DNA of 64,000 nt, taken from Plasmopara viticola. Taxonomy: Eukaryota > Oomycota > Peronosporomycetes > Peronosporales > Peronosporaceae. Shown in pieces: positions 1 through 10,367 of this stretch (positions within the stretch are counted from its first letter, which is position 1; every line of letters begins with the position of its first letter). The position numbers and the translations under genes were made by a program. The stretch spans positions 558,001 through 622,000 of the forward strand of contig MBPM02000009.1 in assembly GCA_001695595.3 (NCBI GenBank). Direction: 5' to 3'. The notes beneath the pieces were generated by a model. The model made no database searches, was not told the DNA's origin, and was given only the letters and a program-made list of their open reading frames with translations.

Positions 1-1736
1 GCTTGCCGTCCATGTAAAAGCGACATTTTTGGAGAGCATCAGCAATCGTTCGCACTTGGCTCGGCTCCACAATCTGCTCTACTGCACTCAAGTCAAGGTC
101 TACCTGCAATTTATCACGAATGCTATAAATTTTTTGTCTTCTAGGTCTCAGCCCGAGCACTTACCTCGCCGTATTGAATTTTGTCAAGGCCGCGCGCAAC
201 TACCTTGCCGGTCACTTCAAATCCACGACTTAGAGGAATACGCGAGTTAAATTTACCAAATATAGCGTCCTGATGGATCAAACCATGCTCGCTCGCAATT
301 TTCTTGGCCTCAATAGTCACATCTCGCGGCTCGAAAGTGTCCATCATAATAACATTGTCAGCAACCGAAAAGTAGTCTCCCGCGCTACCAACAACCAGTA
401 TCGACGAGACGCCATGCTGTTTGTAAAGGGCCTGCACTTTTGAGATAAATGGTGTTATGGGCTCCTTATCTTTCGCCACCAGTTGCTGCATTTTCCAGTC
501 TCGGACCATAAAGTTTGTAGCGCAAGTGTCTTCATCAAATAATAACGTCGTTGCACCCATTTCCAAAGCTTCAATGATATTTGCTGCTTGTGAAGTACTT
601 CCTGAAGCGTCAGCAGTACAAAAGCAGGTGGTATCTTGTTTAAACGGTAAATTGTCGATAAACGCACTGATGTCCGTACAAACTACACTACGCGAATCTT
701 CCGAGCGAATTTTAGCAGCGTTTGGATCCATAACCACAAACTCTCGTCCATCCGATGGAATGTGGTTGTACACACCAACTTCAAGCGCCTTAAGCACCGT
801 ACTTTTACCGTGAAAGCCGCCACCGACAAACAACGTCACACCTCGAGGGATTCCCATCCCCATAACTGTTCCACAATTTGGAAGCGTAAATGTAGTGCTT
901 AGCGATTTCGGTGACGCAAAAGAAACGACTTTATCACTTCTTAACGGAAGGTCCGAAGCTCCAGATTGTCGAGGTAGGATCGCTCCGTCACGTATAAAGC
1001 CTACGAGACCTGCTCCCTTGAGCATCCCTCTTAGCGCCTCTTGGTCTTCGACCGAGTACAAATGCTTCCACAAATCGCTCACATCCAGACTTTGAAGCAT
1101 CACCGACTGCTCTACCAATGTCGGTAAAGTCTCGACTAAAACGGTGTACGCATAATCGCCACAAATAGAGCGACCACGGGCCGGCAAGTTGGTGTTAAAG
1201 CGGACCTCGACGTCTCCATTGTCCAGCACGTTAACACTTGAGCGTTCAATGACATGTTGGCCTGGCAAATCAATCGAGAGTTCGCCCCCCTTAGCGCCAT
1301 GCCAAGAATTGCTCCTTCTCTTGGCATCAGCCCCGCAATCACGAGCAGTGGCCGCAAAGATTCGAGTTAAATAGTCACACAGGGCCACATTGCGAGTCTT
1401 GTCCCGATACATTTCGGCTGGAAACGCAGCGGACATAGCGGAGACTGTCACGTGAGCTCGCGATGGGCTGGCATATGGATCGCTCTGAATGTGGTCAAAG
1501 TCGAGCGTAAAGTGTAATTTATTGTTGCGGAATTCAAACACGCATTCCAATTCATGATAAGCACCGTAGTTGCTGTTGTGGATCCTTTGCAATATATCGG
1601 CCAGTTGATCCCACGTCGCTGGGACTAGAGGCAGTGACACTCGTGCCGTGGGCTCTCCACTGTCTCTCCGGCCTCGGCCACGACCACCTCGATGGCCGCT
1701 TCCATACTTGTTGCGATAGTATTCCCCACGCCCCAT
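1..1736 (-). CDS. ABC-class ATPase, MRB1590/COG3044-like (C-terminus cut by window edge)
   Basis: Predicted cytosolic or organellar P-loop ATPase of the 'ATPase of the ABC class' family, related to trypanosome MRB1590, which binds RNA; its role in oomycetes is unknown. Exon 1 (165-1736, 524 codons) has an Arg/Gly-rich start (MGRGEYYRNKYG, then RGGRGRGRR), a Walker A GGGFHGKST, an ABC signature-like ASGSTSQAA and a Walker B LLFDEDTCATNFM. The frame would stop at 141, but a GTAAGT donor follows RGLDKIQYGE and a TTGCAG acceptor lies at 104-109. The 61-bp intron (104-164) joins to VDLDLSAVEQIVEPSQVRTI, the usual family C-terminal region, which runs off the window at base 1. I chose the ATG at 1736 because the longer frame to 1775 begins at TTG and because MGRGxYY is typical of the family start. 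The promoter side faces the 3' end of proline dehydrogenase 253 bp away. Confidence 0.85.
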
Positions 1737-1989
1737 CGCCGGCGCGGCGATGACCAACACTCTTCTGCTACACAAAAGTAATTAAATAGTGTACTTTTAA
1801 CGCTCTTTTGATGAGGTGGTCAGTAAAAGTGTCTACTTTAAATTTTTATTTTTATTGAATTAAATGGATGTGTGCAACTCCAATATAACGTCTCTACGAG
1901 GCTTAATCCACCATCATTTACGTTTCCTCTCGTCATCATGGCGAGCATGTAGATTACACGATGTGATCGTTCACTTAGTAACGAGGGCC

Positions 1990-3699
1990 TCATCCAAAGA
2001 TGCGGCGCTTAATCTCCGTCCTGAGCATCCGCATTTCCAGTTGAGCTCCGCTCAAGAGACTCGAGTTTTCCTGAGCACGACGAATGAGGTACGGCAGCAC
2101 CTTGCGGATGGGGCCATAAGGCACGTACTTGAACACTTTATAACCATTCGCACCAAGCGTGTACGACACGTGATCGCACATGCCAAGCAGCTGGCCAAAG
2201 TAGACACCACCAGCAGCCCGACTGATTCCAATCTCCTGCATCTGCTGTACTGTTTTCACCACGGATTTTTCATTGTGCGACGCCACCATAAAGCTCGCGA
2301 GGTGATTATGAGACAATAACTTTGATACCTGAGCATCGTAATTGATGTGGGTGTCCTCAATGGTATTGTGAATCGGATCAGTGTATCCCTTGTCGCGAGC
2401 ACGTTTGCGTTCTTGTACCATGTAGGCCCCACGCACCAGCTTGGCAGCAAAGCGAAACTTTTCCCGACGAGCTCGCATAAGATCAATGTCAATGCGATCG
2501 CTCGACATTTTCAAATAACACTGGAACGTGTTATAGATGACGTCACTACCGTCGCGGTTGTACTTGCGTTGCAAGTTGAGCGTAAGGTGGTCGATTGCCG
2601 GCTGCATGTAAGTCTGTTCAGCATCCACCATGAGCTTGACGCCACGTTCAGCGGCGTCGTTAGCGAGCGACTCGAGGCGTCGAATCATATTGCCCAGCTG
2701 GGTCTTTTCATGTTCTGACAGTGGCTCCTCCTCAATAAATTGCGTCAAAGGGCCCATGGTCAGGTCTATCGGGTCCAGAAAACTCACCCAGTCCACATAA
2801 TCAATCACGCCGTCACCAGACAAGTAATCGATCTCTTTGAAAAGCTTCTGAATTTCTTCTTCAGTGGCATCCACGCCTGCGTTGTGAAGGCCAGCGCTCA
2901 GCGTAGGGTAGTCAATCATACGCTCGAGGTAGCGCGACTTGGCACGCGACAGGTTAGGGCCATCAAGCATGTGAAACAGTAATTGTGCCTGCACGATGAT
3001 GGCCGACATGCGCATGAGTAGTTCCGGCTTGCCGAGCGCCGTGCACTTAATGGCCACAAAAGCGGGTTCGCCTGCGGACGCGGCCTCGCTGGCATCGATG
3101 ATAGCGTGGCGCGAGATGGCAGCATTCGCATTACAGGCCTCCTCACCGTCGTAGGCATACGTGCGGGCAGAGATCAAGTTCTGGTCAACGCCATTGAGAT
3201 CGCGCGGCTGCTCGACGTCTGCTTCAGCGGCAAAGTCAAGAATGGCCCCAATGCCGGCAGACTCGAGCTTTTGAATGACAGGACGAATTTCATTGACGTC
3301 TTCACCGGCGCAAAAGTGACCAAAGAAAGTCGCACGGAGCAGCGCATTCGTGCATGTGGCGCCTGGGAATTTGTACGAAAGCTCCAGGAGCTCGCTACTG
3401 TGCTGCACGAGAGGGCGAAGCTGAGATGCTAAAAAGACAACGTAGGCGCGCACGAGCTCCGACGTCGATTTCATGGCAAAAATACGTTCTGTGTTGGTAA
3501 ATTCTTTCGCCAGCGACGCCTTTTTGCTCTGCTTGAGCGATACGTCTTCAGCCAATCTCCCCGATGATACAACGGCAGTGGGCGTAGCAGGTCTCGGTGA
3601 GGGTGACGCTGAGAGCGCCGCGACAGTCGAGCGCTGCAAGCTGCAACGGGCCATGGAAGCAGCAGGTCTCAGCAGTCGCGCAGATGCATGGCGTAGCAT
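1990..3699 (-). CDS. PRODH: Proline dehydrogenase, mitochondrial
   Basis: FAD-dependent oxidation of proline to pyrroline-5-carboxylate in the mitochondrial inner membrane, the first step of proline catabolism. The 569-residue protein starts at ATG 3699 with an Arg/Ser-rich, acid-free leader (MLRHASARLLRPAASMARCS) that looks like a mitochondrial presequence; the frame upstream to 3738 begins at GTG. PRODH barrel motifs are clear in the C-terminal half: FAAKLVRGAYM, VASHNEKSV, and the substrate-binding end YVPYGPIRKVLPYLIRR. Around residues 278-310 an EF-hand-like segment (LFKEIDYLSGDGVIDYVDW) is inserted; its loop is degenerate, so calcium binding is uncertain. The gene is divergent from glycyl-tRNA synthetase with 210 bp between start codons. 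No intron is needed. Family assignment is secure. Confidence 0.95.
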   Translation of the reverse strand: MLRHASARLLRPAASMARCSLQRSTVAALSASPSPRPATPTAVVSSGRLAEDVSLKQSKKASLAKEFTNTERIFAMKSTSELVRAYVVFLASQLRPLVQHSSELLELSYKFPGATCTNALLRATFFGHFCAGEDVNEIRPVIQKLESAGIGAILDFAAEADVEQPRDLNGVDQNLISARTYAYDGEEACNANAAISRHAIIDASEAASAGEPAFVAIKCTALGKPELLMRMSAIIVQAQLLFHMLDGPNLSRAKSRYLERMIDYPTLSAGLHNAGVDATEEEIQKLFKEIDYLSGDGVIDYVDWVSFLDPIDLTMGPLTQFIEEEPLSEHEKTQLGNMIRRLESLANDAAERGVKLMVDAEQTYMQPAIDHLTLNLQRKYNRDGSDVIYNTFQCYLKMSSDRIDIDLMRARREKFRFAAKLVRGAYMVQERKRARDKGYTDPIHNTIEDTHINYDAQVSKLLSHNHLASFMVASHNEKSVVKTVQQMQEIGISRAAGGVYFGQLLGMCDHVSYTLGANGYKVFKYVPYGPIRKVLPYLIRRAQENSSLLSGAQLEMRMLRTEIKRRIFG

Positions 3700-3909
3700 T
3701 GCTGCCGTCGATGGGTGAATGACGGTTTCTCGGTCCACGCTGGGAGTTCCCTAAAATTCACGAAACTTCGGGTCCTGTATTCATGTTGTCCACGCTGCAA
3801 GTTCTTTCCGAAATTCGGACGTCAATAAGTTGTGTTGTCCACGCAATCTTCGGATGTCGTGCGTATCCTTCACTATAGAAAAGTCTAAATTTCAAGGAGA
3901 GGCCTCAAA
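3700..3909. promoter_or_regulatory. Shared divergent promoter, PRODH / glycyl-tRNA synthetase
   Basis: A 210-bp gap separates the two start codons, so both promoters must lie here or overlap the leaders. It contains two copies of GTCCACGCTG at 3734-3743 and 3789-3798, and a third GTCCACGC at 3837-3844. No clear TATA box or complete oomycete initiator is seen. Confidence 0.4.
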
Positions 3910-5958
3910 ATGTCGACCCCGATGGTAGCAGACTTGGACGCCATGCGCGCGGCCGTAGCGCGTCAGGGTGCGCAAGTGCGTGAGTTTAAGCAACAAGGTG
4001 CATCAGCTGAAGCAGTGAAGGCGGCGGTCGATGAGTTAAAAAAGCTCAAGCTTGAATTAGAGACGCAGACGGCGCTACAAGGCCCCGCTGAGGATGGCCT
4101 AAGCAAGAGCGACAAGAAGGCGCTGGACGACTTGCTGCTGCGCAAGATGTTTGTGGTACCGAGCTTTGAAATATATGGTGGCGTAGGCGGCTTCTATGAC
4201 TTTGGACCGCCTGCCTGTGCGCTCAAGAGCAACCTCTTGCAGTTTTGGCGCCGCCACTTTGTCTTTGCCGACAAGCTCTTGGAAGTTGAGTGTACCAACC
4301 TCATGCCTGAAGTAGTACTCAAGACATCAGGTCACGTGGATCGCTTTACGGACCTGATGGTCAAGTGCACTAAATCTGGGGAATGCTACCGAGCTGACAA
4401 GTTGCTCGAAGACCATGTCGAGAACTTTTTAACCAAAAACCCCGATCTGAGCCAAGAAGAGCGGGAGAAGCACGAAATGCACGCGACTTTGGCCGAGTCA
4501 TACTCACCTGACGAAATACATGCCGTGTTTCAGGAGTATGCAATCAAAGCCCCCGGCACGGGTGCCGACCTCAGCTTCCCTATCCCGTTTAACCTCATGT
4601 TTAAGTGTGCCATTGGTCCAGAAGGGGGATTGGTCGGCTACTTGCGCCCTGAAACCGCCCAGGGCATCTTTCTGAATTTCCGTCGCTTGCTCGAGTACAA
4701 TGCTGGCAAAGTTCCGTTTGGCTGTGCCCAGATTGGAAGCGCTTTTCGAAACGAGATCTCGCCGCGCGCCGGTCTTTTGCGCGTGCGCGAATTTCAACAG
4801 GCTGAAATCGAATTTTTTGTTAATCCTAGGGACAAAAGTCACGCGAAATTTTCGACCGTCGGGGACTTGGAGCTGCCATTATTGACCAAAACCAACCAGC
4901 TTACGCATGGCAAAGCTGTGCAAATGACGTGCGGCGCTGCTGTGAACCAGGGCATTATCGCTAATGAAAGCTTGGCGTACTACCTCGCGCGAACGTACAA
5001 GTTTTGCGAAGCCATTGGCATCGATATGAACCGCTTGCGTTTCCGTCAACATCTAAACACTGAGATGGCTCACTATGCTACGGACTGTTGGGATTTGGAA
5101 ATCAAGCTGAGTTCCGGCTGGGTTGAGTGCGCAGGCCACGCGGACCGCTCGTGCTATGACTTGTCGGTACATGCAAAGAAGAGTAAAGTCGAAATGGTTG
5201 GCACTCACAAATTCGACTCTCCTGAGAAGCGCCAGATCGTAGAGATTAAGCCCAACAAGGGCAAGATGGGACGCACCTTTAGGACTAATGTAGCCTCGAT
5301 CCTTGAGGCTCTTGAGGTACTGAAAGACGATGTGCCACGCGCGCAGGCATTTGAAAATGAGTTGGCTTCGAAGGGCGAAACCACGCTCGGCCCACTCTGC
5401 GATGGTGAACAGTATACCCTGCAGCGCGATATGGTGAGTATCAAGGTGGTGGAAAAGATGGTCAGTGAGGAAAAATTCGTCCCGTCGGTGATTGAGCCTT
5501 CGTTCGGCATTGGACGTCTATTGACGGCTGTGTTTGAGCACAACTTTTGGATTCGAGAAGGCGACGAAAAGCGCGGTGTGATGTCGTTTTCGCCTTTGAT
5601 TGCCCCAATTAAAGTGTCGGTCCTGCCCTTGAGCAATAACTCGGCATTCGAGTCGTTTGCAGTCGAGCTGGAAAACGTATTTGTGGAGGAAGGCTTGGAG
5701 TGCAAGGTCGATACCTCGAGCGTGGCCATTGGCCGTAAGTACGCTCGCGCAGACGAGCTAGGCATCCCGTTTGATGTTACAATTGACTTTGACACGGTCC
5801 AAGACCGTGCAGTGACGCTGCGCGAGCGCGACTCAACGGGGCAGGTGCGAATTTCCATACACGAAATTGGCGCTGTAGTGAACAAGCTTGTCAAGGGTGC
5901 GGCTACGTGGGAGCAAATACTTGAGCGTTACCCAAAAGTTACGGCCGCTGTCGAGTAG
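3910..5958 (+). CDS. GARS: Glycyl-tRNA synthetase (eukaryotic alpha2 type)
   Basis: Charges tRNA-Gly for cytosolic and possibly mitochondrial translation. The 682-residue length is close to the human cytosolic form. A WHEP-TRS helical domain occupies about residues 9-60 (AAVARQGAQVREFKQQGASA and following helix). The class II catalytic core follows: GGVGGFYDFGPPACALK near 90-106, LRPETAQGIF near 245-254, motif 2 FRNEISPRAGLLRVREF near 279-295, and motif 3 EPSFGIGRLLTAVFEHNF before the C-terminal anticodon-binding domain. Start ATG 3910 is the first in frame and sits after a short leader. Single exon. No obvious targeting leader is seen on this start; dual targeting by an upstream start cannot be judged. 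Confidence 0.97.
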   Translation: MSTPMVADLDAMRAAVARQGAQVREFKQQGASAEAVKAAVDELKKLKLELETQTALQGPAEDGLSKSDKKALDDLLLRKMFVVPSFEIYGGVGGFYDFGPPACALKSNLLQFWRRHFVFADKLLEVECTNLMPEVVLKTSGHVDRFTDLMVKCTKSGECYRADKLLEDHVENFLTKNPDLSQEEREKHEMHATLAESYSPDEIHAVFQEYAIKAPGTGADLSFPIPFNLMFKCAIGPEGGLVGYLRPETAQGIFLNFRRLLEYNAGKVPFGCAQIGSAFRNEISPRAGLLRVREFQQAEIEFFVNPRDKSHAKFSTVGDLELPLLTKTNQLTHGKAVQMTCGAAVNQGIIANESLAYYLARTYKFCEAIGIDMNRLRFRQHLNTEMAHYATDCWDLEIKLSSGWVECAGHADRSCYDLSVHAKKSKVEMVGTHKFDSPEKRQIVEIKPNKGKMGRTFRTNVASILEALEVLKDDVPRAQAFENELASKGETTLGPLCDGEQYTLQRDMVSIKVVEKMVSEEKFVPSVIEPSFGIGRLLTAVFEHNFWIREGDEKRGVMSFSPLIAPIKVSVLPLSNNSAFESFAVELENVFVEEGLECKVDTSSVAIGRKYARADELGIPFDVTIDFDTVQDRAVTLRERDSTGQVRISIHEIGAVVNKLVKGAATWEQILERYPKVTAAVE

Positions 5959-6984
5959 TTAGAAGAGATAATATTGGAACGCGGTTTGCGCAACCACCTA
6001 CCGTGAATTATGCTTTGCACTACTTACTTTCAACCCGGTTACCTTGGAGAGAGAGCCATGCACGGATACAAATTTTTCGATCGCCTGTTTTCCTAAATGC
6101 GGTGAAATGACTAGGAAAGAGTGACAATCGGTATATACCGGTTTGCAAACAGAGTATTTCAAGAATATTTGGAAGCTTAAATAATTTCAAAACAATTGAT
6201 CCTCAATATGCAACCATAAGACCAAAAATAGTAAATCGAAAAATCTCAAAACATCCTGCACGCCACATCTGGTTGCACTTAGTTAATTTTAATTCTTCAC
6301 CCAAACGCTGAACCTTGTGCGACTATTAGAACTTTCTTCCCTAATCTGTTCGATGTGCAATTCGCTTTGTTCGGATGACCATCTGACTTCTGTAAGCTTC
6401 AGGAGGCGGCTCCAATTGTAAATCTCCATGCTGTAAAGCAGCTAGAAGTCGTCGCAACGCTTAAGCTCTACAAGAGAAGCTTATAATTCTAGGATCAGTA
6501 AGCTTGGGCTTCAGTAGCTTTGTCGGTTGCATCTACAAGCCGGAGAAACGTAACGATTATATCTTCGGGGAAAAAATTATTGAAACCTTCTCTTTTGGTA
6601 CTAAAAAGGCCCTGGAAACAAACGAAGTAAAGCCTGGTCTAACTATGCTGGACAGTCACACGTAACGTCATCTAGCTTAAGTCCTTGTGCCCTGGGAGCC
6701 AATCAAAAGCAGCATAATTTCTGGTCAGATCTATGCTAAGCAATATTTATGCTTCGTTGCTGCAAGCAAGATCAACGCAAGCTTTGGATGTGCTATCAGA
6801 ATGAGAAATTTGACGGCCTCATTCACTAGCACGCCACTCTTCAACCAAACACGGCTACTGTTCTTGTGGGCGGCTTGAGGTAGTGCAGACAAGAACGATA
6901 AAACTTTTTTTTGAGATGCGAACAGCCAGAAACAGATCTCGTTTTTTAAATGCTGTGATTAGACAGTCTCTAGAAATAGGAATG

Positions 6985-7048
6985 GTTCTCGCGGGTCGGA
7001 TTTGCTTTAGTTTCTAAAAACTAAAAAGCAAATCCGACCCGCGAGAAC
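6985..7048. repeat. Near-perfect palindrome with 23+ bp GC-rich arms
   Basis: GTTCTCGCGGGTCGGATTTG and its exact complement CAAATCCGACCCGCGAGAAC face each other, continuing with GCTT/AAGC and TAGTTT/AACTA, across a loop of only a few bases. The arms are GC-rich in AT-rich surroundings, so this looks like a fold-back terminal relic of a transposon or MITE. No host gene is adjacent. Confidence 0.8.
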
Positions 7049-7414
7049 TATTAAGCAAAATTTATCCACTGCTTTGTTTATTAATCGAAAACACATTATA
7101 TGTGCGTTTTCGAAAGGCCAAAGAAAAACCATTCAATTTGCCCCATCGCTTTAATGGCTCAGAAGAGAATTAAAGCTGTTTACTGTTCAAAGTTAGCTAC
7201 CAGCTGATTAACCTCGATGGGCATGTAGTCTATATCTACCGTAAAAGTTTAGTGCCTGGCAGCTAGATCACGAAGGGGACCTAGCTGATGGCTATATACG
7301 CAGCTGTACAAGAAAAAAAGCGAGTTTACCTGCACCAAATAAACTCGCGCATCGTCGAGTCTTTGTGGGGTCCCGATAATTTTACCTGCAATTCAAAGAT
7401 GACAGCAATATCAG

Positions 7415-7624
7415 ACAGCGTAACGGGCCTAAGGCCCGTCATTGGCTTACACATTGCTCGAAGTAAGCAAATTCAACTCTGTTTCATCATATGCGGGAGG
7501 TGGAGACCTCCCGACCACTAATTCAAAGGATGGCTTGTGATTGGCTGGATATGGGCTGCGTCCCAAGCATAAGCCAATCAGAGAGCGGCACGTCGACGCG
7601 CGTTAAGGTGGTGACGCGCGTCAC
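7415..7624. repeat. Cluster of short palindromes, MITE-like
   Basis: Within about 210 bp there are ACGGGCCTAAGGCCCGT, CGGGAGGTGGAGACCTCCCG and GTGACGCGCGTCAC, plus an outward pair ATTGGCTTA / TAAGCCAAT. The phrase GGCTTGTGATTGGC also occurs in the terminal repeats of the MULE at 41 kb, which suggests a short non-autonomous element. No target duplication was found. Confidence 0.35.
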
Positions 7625-10327
7625 ATATTCTGCCTACACATGCAATAAATTTATGGATCCTAGCTACATAAGCAATATAGAGAGTGTGCGGGGACAACCC
7701 GCTACAGACAGTATGCTCAAAGGATAGTCTTTGATGTATCGAGAATAAAATCAAAGCTGGCTGTGAAGCACGAGACTTTGACAGCACCGATTCAATTCTT
7801 TTCGTGACCTGAGCAACTTTGAGGGGTATGCTTCAAATGTTCAAATCTACACCGCACAGCTTTGGCATGTCATATCAAGCAAACGGTCCTGGATGCCTTG
7901 GCAACTACAACCACGAAGTGAATTTAGAAAGATATGTAGGATCTGATATACTCACGCAGACAGACACGGAAATATATCTAAAATCTTTCCGAGCGGGTAC
8001 CAAACTTCGCTTGCAGCATCAGTTGCAGATGCGCTATCGATTGCTTTCCTATAGTAAGCAACATCGTTTTGCCGGTATGCCGTCAACTTTGGGCAGCAAA
8101 GATCCGCAAGAAGACAGCAAAGGTCAGCATGTCAAAATGAGGAACAAAGTTTCACGTGTAAGTGGCGATGTACCACCAAGGGCGAAAAAAATGTTGTGCT
8201 AGCATATGTAGAATCACAATACATACTGAGCGAAACTGGTCCATCAGCAGCAAATGTCCACAAAACGTGAATAACAGTGCTCAGCGAAATAGGGAAGCGA
8301 TACAAAATCGATTTTTGGGTACTATTAAAAATACCTTAACAACGATAATCGCCAGCATAGTACTGGTCGTATGGCAATTGGTACTATTCAGTTGGTAGAA
8401 CTTCCAGAAATAATAGATGTACTGAACCTGAGCGAGATAAAAAAGTGAGCATTTGACCAGAGACGGCTCCGAATAATGTAAAAACATTTATGCTGTGTTA
8501 ACGAAGATGCCGTAGGTTAACCTCACAGGCTTAGACTTGGATACATTCTTGATCAAAGAGCGTTGTGCAATGATCTAACTTTGAAATTTCCATTGAAGAG
8601 ATGGAAATGAACGAGTATTGACCTCGCGTCAGGCACAAATAACTTAATGGTTACTGTCACGAGGGTGTTACGAGCTCACTGATCGTCTATTCGCCCAAGG
8701 TCCAAAGTTGCATGGGTTGGATGTCTTCATTTCCGCCCTCATTCTTGGTTTCCTGTGCATACAATCGCACAAAAAATGGTGTTTCGATTATAATAACAAT
8801 GAGCTAGACATTTACAGAAACCTTAATTCAAAGAAGGACATTTTGCTTAGATATATGCCGGGTGTATGTTTTATAAATCACTGGAAATATAAGATGGCTG
8901 CTACTAAATCCGAATGAGGGAGTTCAACCTATCCTTCTCAACAATTTAAGCTTAGCTGTTCAATAGAATAACTAGTAATGACCTAGAATTAATCGCCTTG
9001 AAGACGTTTAACCTTTCAGCCTTACAATTGCTTGACCACTTCATGCTTTAAACTAATCATAGGTTATCGATAAAGTCAAAAATAGCCGCTTTAAAGAAGA
9101 AGAGTCGGTATTGGAGGTATGGCGAGTTGTTAGGGTCATTAGGATCTACAAGTTTTTTGACAGCATCGACGAATGTGTATTTGCGGCAGAGGAGAACAAT
9201 ACCTCGGTTGCCTTGAAGGCTGCAGTCATGCTTGTGCAGTCTCCGAGAAAGTGAGAGTCGTCTTGGCTTAGCATACACCACGCTCCCAAGAAAATCAAAA
9301 ATTTCTTAACTGACTGCATCGGTGAGATGCCATATTGCAAAATCGTTGTCTGACCTGGTTGCTATACGAACCATTTCGAAACCGGGTTCCGTACCCCTAA
9401 TGGCTCTTTCAGCCAGTGGGGCGTCCAGCCCATTTAGCTGTTGAATACCCGTTTAAAATGGCAATCACATTTTTAGTTGTAAGAATCCGTTCGCTTTAGT
9501 GACCTATCTCCGACTCATATGGTTACCAATCAGGCACCTCCCGGAATCGTCACCGCAGATAAGACAACATTTTCTCGCTAGAAATCGCGAATTTTGATCA
9601 CCACTGGTGGCTACAGCAATTGCGAACAATGGTCCTTCCTCAGCTACCGATTCTTGCCTTTCAAAAGTGTTAACGCTGGTGCGGCACCATGCGGAACTGT
9701 CACCCTACCAAAGAATTCGATATAGGATCATTTAACAATACAATTAGCTCAGCAGTACAGGAAATGAGTACTGTACATACTCGCGGTCACCGTGTGGGTT
9801 TTGTTGCACAGAGTTTCACACGGTGAAAGCCATTCCTATCTGAGCATGTTGCAGCATTACAAACCTCGCATGCAAAAAGAAAGTGCTACTAAACACAACA
9901 AGCGTGCCTGCCATCCACCAGCATCCCAATAACTGCATGCCTTTTACAACAATTCGTTTGCCTCTTACGAGGTGGGACACACGAGATTTGGCGTGACTAA
10001 AAGCAACCAAAGTATCCTCAAATGTGAAAAACTAAATTTGGAAGCAATAAAACTTTGTGTAATGTAATACATGGCGATTGCATCATTGTACAACAATGAC
10101 AAATAATGAGAATAAATGTCTGAGGAAATGGTGCTGGTAGGACGCGTATTGATCTACAGAGAAGGCGGTGGCTTAAAGCGAAGCTGTACTCTTTTTGGTC
10201 AGCATAGAGAGGGGGGTGTAGCTCTAGGCAGAGGGGGTGGGTGAGCTAGTCCATATTATTCTCCCGAAAATTCTTTAACAGAGGTAAAATGTGCGCTCAA
10301 ATTTTTAAAAATTCTATTCGCCCACAT

Positions 10328-10346
10328 TGTCATTCCGAACTTTGTC
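10328..10346 (+). promoter_or_regulatory. Oomycete initiator-like element of DAHP synthase
   Basis: TTGTCATTCCGAACTTTG lies 23-41 bp before the DAHP synthase ATG. It resembles the oomycete INR core TCATTCC followed by a flanking (FPR-like) CTTTG. Position and composition fit; this is a consensus match only. Confidence 0.4.
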
Positions 10347-10367
10347 TTCGCACCCATCCAGTCAATT

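Larger units (their letters stand above)
5959..10327. other. Gene-poor intergenic tract, 4.4 kb
   Basis: No frame here has a recognisable domain or family motif. The longest open frames (for example 7819-8202, 127 codons) are short, lack homology I can name, and lie in AT-rich sequence. Two inverted-repeat structures (6985-7048 and 7415-7624) are the only features I can support. Probably eroded transposon DNA. Confidence 0.6.

Noticed and set aside
141..1775. Complete 544-residue ATPase
   Set aside because: TTG start, and the last seven residues are intron read-through. The family C-terminus is encoded at 1-103 and beyond the window.
7819..8202. 127-codon plus-strand frame
   Set aside because: No domain, signal peptide or family motif; sits in an AT-rich desert. 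Not called as a gene.
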